A stretch of DNA of 9,411 nucleotides, taken from the NCBI GenBank assembly GCA_028278125.1, contig JANQEY010000280.1, positions 1 to 9,411 of the forward strand, given 5' to 3'. Origin of the DNA: a bacterium (GTDB lineage: Bacteria; Electryoneota; Electryoneia; Electryoneales; Electryoneaceae). How positions within the stretch are numbered: the stretch's first letter is position 1; every line of letters starts with the position of its first letter. The position numbers and the translations under genes are program-made. The notes below the pieces were generated by a model that did no database searches, had not been told where the DNA came from, and saw only the letters and a program-made list of their open reading frames with translations. Positions 6,699-9,411 of the stretch are shown in pieces.

Positions 6699-8930
6699 AT
6701 GATTAGCAACAGGCTGAAGTTTTTTACAGTCACCTTAATATTTTTAATTATAGGATCAGTCTTTTCGGGATGCACCAGGTTACCTGAACGTCCAGTTCAT
6801 GAAATAGATATTCTTGATCGAATGGCCGATTTACGATGCGAGAATGACGAATATGGACTGTTAATCTCCAAAAGCGGGTTAACAGCCTGTATCGAATGTG
6901 ATGGTTCTAACCGTGAAATAAAACAGATAGAACTGCCTGTAGAGGGCTTGTATTTCAGTTCGATGCGTTTAATTGAAGGATGGACGTGGATACCTGAAAA
7001 GGATCAAACCGGTAAAAACGATTCACCCGGCGATATAATCAGACCTGACCGAATTGAGCGGATTATCAGTGGATCATTAAGGGAACTAATCACAGTTGAT
7101 CCTGACAACGCGATATGTCTGCTGGAAATTCCGAACCTGGTCGATAGCGGTATTGACCTGGAACTTCGATTTGATTTTCGTCCTCTCAGCCTCGCATACC
7201 TTGATTACCGTTTTGAATACGATGACAAAGAGAATATTCTCATTGCCGGTGATCCTCTCTATGGATTTATCGCTGTAACATCAAACGGTTTCTGGATTCA
7301 GTCGGAACGAAAATCAAGGAAAGATTATCCAGCCGGGTATTACCCCCTGGAGGATGTTGCATCTATCAGGATTCCAGGGCTGATCCATTTTGAGGAAGGA
7401 TCGGAACCGGTTGTCGCTATCAGCGCTGCTGGATCAAGGAAAAAAGCAGTTGAACAGGCTATCTCAGGACTAAAAAACTACCGGGAGATTAAAGATCGTG
7501 CTTCACAAAATGTCCTTGATGTTTTAAACCGTGCTCCCCTGGTATGTGAAGACAAGGAACTTGAGGCTGTCGCGGCATGGGACAGGTGGCTGCTGGTTAA
7601 TCATCTGTCACGCACCCCGGAAAAGGTTCATTTTCTACCATCTCCACCAGTAATAAATGAACAGGACGTTGTAGTTGATGCGAGGGCAATCCCGGCATGG
7701 TTCTGGGCAACTGCCGGAGATACAACGGTTGAGACCATCCTGGATTCTTTTCTTATCTACAATGGCCAGTATCTCGATGATCCTGAAGGAACCATCTTCG
7801 CTCTCAATTCATGGATAGAATGGCTTGATAAAACAGGAAGGAGTTCAGCGTTACACAACAGGTTAAATATTCTCGTTAAACCATTCAATACCCTTGGATT
7901 ATACGCAAAGCAAAACTCGAAACAGATTTCCCTTGATGGTTCGAATCGATGGGATATTCAACTTAGAAACGCCGGCTTAATTCCCTCTGTAAGCACTAAG
8001 GAACCGGGATTGACCTACCTTTATTCAGAGCTGCTTAAAAACGCTCTCAGCTGGGACAGGCTGGACATTGACTGGCGAAACTTGTATGCAAATACATCAA
8101 GCAGGTCTCTGGTCAATGGTATTCGAACGAAGATGCCCTATAAAAAAATTATCAAGAATGACCGTTTTGTCTGGGGTGAAAAGGAACGTGAAGCTTGGGA
8201 AGCAGCTAAATTGAACCCGGATTTTAACCTCGGTTTTGCCGATTACCTGGTATTCAGTGACAGGGAAAATCCTACCTATTATCACCTTGGCAGGATTGCC
8301 AGGAGATTATGGGGAATTCATGATAGAAACGGGTTGCGCTGGAGTGACAATAAGCTGTATGAGGATGTTCGGTTTATTACTCCTGAATGGTTGATTCGTA
8401 CATTTGAAATTAGGGAAAGAGGTTCACTGGTAGATAATGATTTTGATGCCTACAGGTTATTGGAATACCCGGACTGGATCTCAGCTGTATCAGGGGATTC
8501 CATGGTATATTTCCACGGATCATCACCGGAATCGACTGTTAATATCGCTGAAAGAACCCGGTTTTTGTACGAAGTTCTGTTGGGGATTAACCTGGTTCCG
8601 GAAAGTGGAAATTTACAGGTAACTCCCCTGGGACCGGTTGATTTATGGAAAGATAAACGGATCACATCGGAGATATTGCTGAGAGGTGAAAGAATAACAC
8701 TGACAATGGACCCGTATAACGGTTTCTACCAGGTTGTCAGGCGTGAAGGTGACCAGGAACTCAACATGGAAATAGTTGATGTTCCCATCAGCGGTGAAAG
8801 TCTTTCCGTCAACACGAATTTAAAAACTCGGGGTGTGACAGATATACAACGCGGTATTGACAGGGATGGTAATCCAACCCTGTTGATAGATGGCAGGGAA
8901 ACAATAAATGTCAGCTGGCGAAAAATATGA
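6699..8930 (+). CDS. large lipoprotein of unknown function, possibly six-hairpin glycosidase-like
   Basis: This is a 743-residue protein with an SPII signal peptide (hydrophobic core 8-22, lipobox FSGC, Cys25), so it is probably anchored in the envelope. I do not recognise a named family. A beta-rich region (about 45-245) is followed by a helical region (about 250-590) and a beta-rich C-terminus (about 600-743). The helical part contains WFWATAGDTTVETILDSF (334-351) and DDPEGTI (360-366). The stretch LLGINLVPESGNLQVTPLGP (627-646) recalls the junction after the (alpha/alpha)6 barrel in glycosidases and sugar phosphorylases. This is inference from pattern; catalytic residues could not be assigned. 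The 6699 start fits the signal peptide and a GGAGA 10 nt upstream. Its stop overlaps the ROK kinase start (ATGA), which supports a role in carbohydrate processing. Confidence 0.85.
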   Translation: MISNRLKFFTVTLIFLIIGSVFSGCTRLPERPVHEIDILDRMADLRCENDEYGLLISKSGLTACIECDGSNREIKQIELPVEGLYFSSMRLIEGWTWIPEKDQTGKNDSPGDIIRPDRIERIISGSLRELITVDPDNAICLLEIPNLVDSGIDLELRFDFRPLSLAYLDYRFEYDDKENILIAGDPLYGFIAVTSNGFWIQSERKSRKDYPAGYYPLEDVASIRIPGLIHFEEGSEPVVAISAAGSRKKAVEQAISGLKNYREIKDRASQNVLDVLNRAPLVCEDKELEAVAAWDRWLLVNHLSRTPEKVHFLPSPPVINEQDVVVDARAIPAWFWATAGDTTVETILDSFLIYNGQYLDDPEGTIFALNSWIEWLDKTGRSSALHNRLNILVKPFNTLGLYAKQNSKQISLDGSNRWDIQLRNAGLIPSVSTKEPGLTYLYSELLKNALSWDRLDIDWRNLYANTSSRSLVNGIRTKMPYKKIIKNDRFVWGEKEREAWEAAKLNPDFNLGFADYLVFSDRENPTYYHLGRIARRLWGIHDRNGLRWSDNKLYEDVRFITPEWLIRTFEIRERGSLVDNDFDAYRLLEYPDWISAVSGDSMVYFHGSSPESTVNIAERTRFLYEVLLGINLVPESGNLQVTPLGPVDLWKDKRITSEILLRGERITLTMDPYNGFYQVVRREGDQELNMEIVDVPISGESLSVNTNLKTRGVTDIQRGIDRDGNPTLLIDGRETINVSWRKI

Positions 8931-9411
8931 GTACTGAAAAGCTTGTTCTCGGAATTGACCTCGGTGGAACCTCGCTTAAGTGGGGGATAGTATCCTCTTC
9001 GGGTGAGATATTCAAATCCGGCAGGGAAGAGTTACCGGATCGTTTACCTGAGACGGTGGTTAAGCTTATTGCCGGGATTATAACAAAAGCCCAGTCTAAT
9101 TCCGAAAGTTTAATCAACGCCATCGGTATTGGAACTCCCGGGCTGGTTGATAAAACGAGGAGAATTGTACGGACATCACCCAACTTCGCTGAATGGAATA
9201 ACCTCAACCTGGTTGAGATTATTGAAAATGAGTCGGACAATATTCCAATAGTCCTTGAAAATGACGCAAATTTATTAGTGCTATCTGAAACGCGTTGGGG
9301 AAGAGCTAAGGGTATTAATAATCTTATCGTCTTAACCCTTGGTACTGGTGTCGGAGGTGGAATACTAGCTGATGGGAAAATGATCAGGGGATCCGGGGGT
9401 GGAGGCGCCGA
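8927..9411 (+). CDS. ROK-family sugar kinase (glucokinase-like), N-terminal part (3' end beyond the window)
   Basis: ROK kinases phosphorylate hexoses or amino sugars with ATP in the cytoplasm; some members are repressors. The 161 visible codons are roughly half of the usual length of about 300. Motifs present are the first phosphate loop GIDLGGTSLKWG (9-20), GIGTPGLVD (67-75), ENDAN (111-115) with the catalytic-base Asp113, and the second phosphate loop LGTGVGGGI (138-146). The open frame begins directly with the kinase domain, with no N-terminal helix-turn-helix, so it is an enzyme rather than a NagC-type repressor. The start overlaps the preceding lipoprotein stop as ATGA, indicating translational coupling. 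The substrate (glucose, N-acetylmannosamine, fructose or another) cannot be told because the ExGH and zinc-binding motifs lie beyond the edge. Confidence 0.94.
   Translation, partial: MSTEKLVLGIDLGGTSLKWGIVSSSGEIFKSGREELPDRLPETVVKLIAGIITKAQSNSESLINAIGIGTPGLVDKTRRIVRTSPNFAEWNNLNLVEIIENESDNIPIVLENDANLLVLSETRWGRAKGINNLIVLTLGTGVGGGILADGKMIRGSGGGGA

Noticed and set aside
8911..9240. 109-codon minus-strand ORF opposite the ROK kinase start
   Set aside because: The plus strand here encodes unmistakable ROK motifs; the minus frame is a shadow.

Overview
The window most likely comes from a Gram-negative bacterium of the broad FCB assemblage (Bacteroidetes/Fibrobacteres-like lineages and candidate phyla with type IX secretion). 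The main evidence is a very long secreted protein with a gingipain (peptidase C25) architecture that ends in a type IX secretion (Por) C-terminal sorting domain containing NYPNPFNS. Two SPII lipoproteins fit a double-membrane cell. The promoters look sigma70-like (TATAAT-type -10 boxes) rather than Bacteroidetes-type (TAnnTTTG). A finer taxonomic call is not supported.

Layout: (1) 1-521, minus strand: the 5' part of queA (tRNA queuosine synthesis), cut by the window edge. (2) 522-1079: a long AT-rich divergent intergenic region holding putative promoters and a leader that can fold, with a possible 15-codon ORF. (3) 1080-4762 region, plus strand: the 1226-aa gingipain-like secreted protein, followed by a strong intrinsic terminator. 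(4) 4761-5012: a convergent intergenic gap with a palindromic repeat of dispersed-repeat type. (5) 6545-5013, minus strand: a two-gene operon of a DUF1684 lipoprotein and thymidylate kinase (tmk). (6) 6546-6698: a compact divergent promoter region. (7) 6699-8930, plus strand: a 743-aa lipoprotein that may be related to six-hairpin glycosidases, overlapping by ATGA with (8) a ROK-family sugar kinase cut by the right edge.

How the genes work together: queA and tmk are housekeeping genes. The lipoprotein plus ROK kinase pair looks like a small carbohydrate-processing unit, with an envelope-anchored protein and a cytoplasmic sugar kinase. The C25-like protein stands alone as a secreted or surface protein. 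In it the position of the gingipain catalytic His is a Trp, at exactly the spacing to the conserved Cys that I recall for RgpB, so its peptidase activity is in doubt. I see no CRISPR array, tRNA, rRNA, transposase or phage gene. Apart from the C25-like protein and the unassigned lipoprotein, the window reads as ordinary chromosome.
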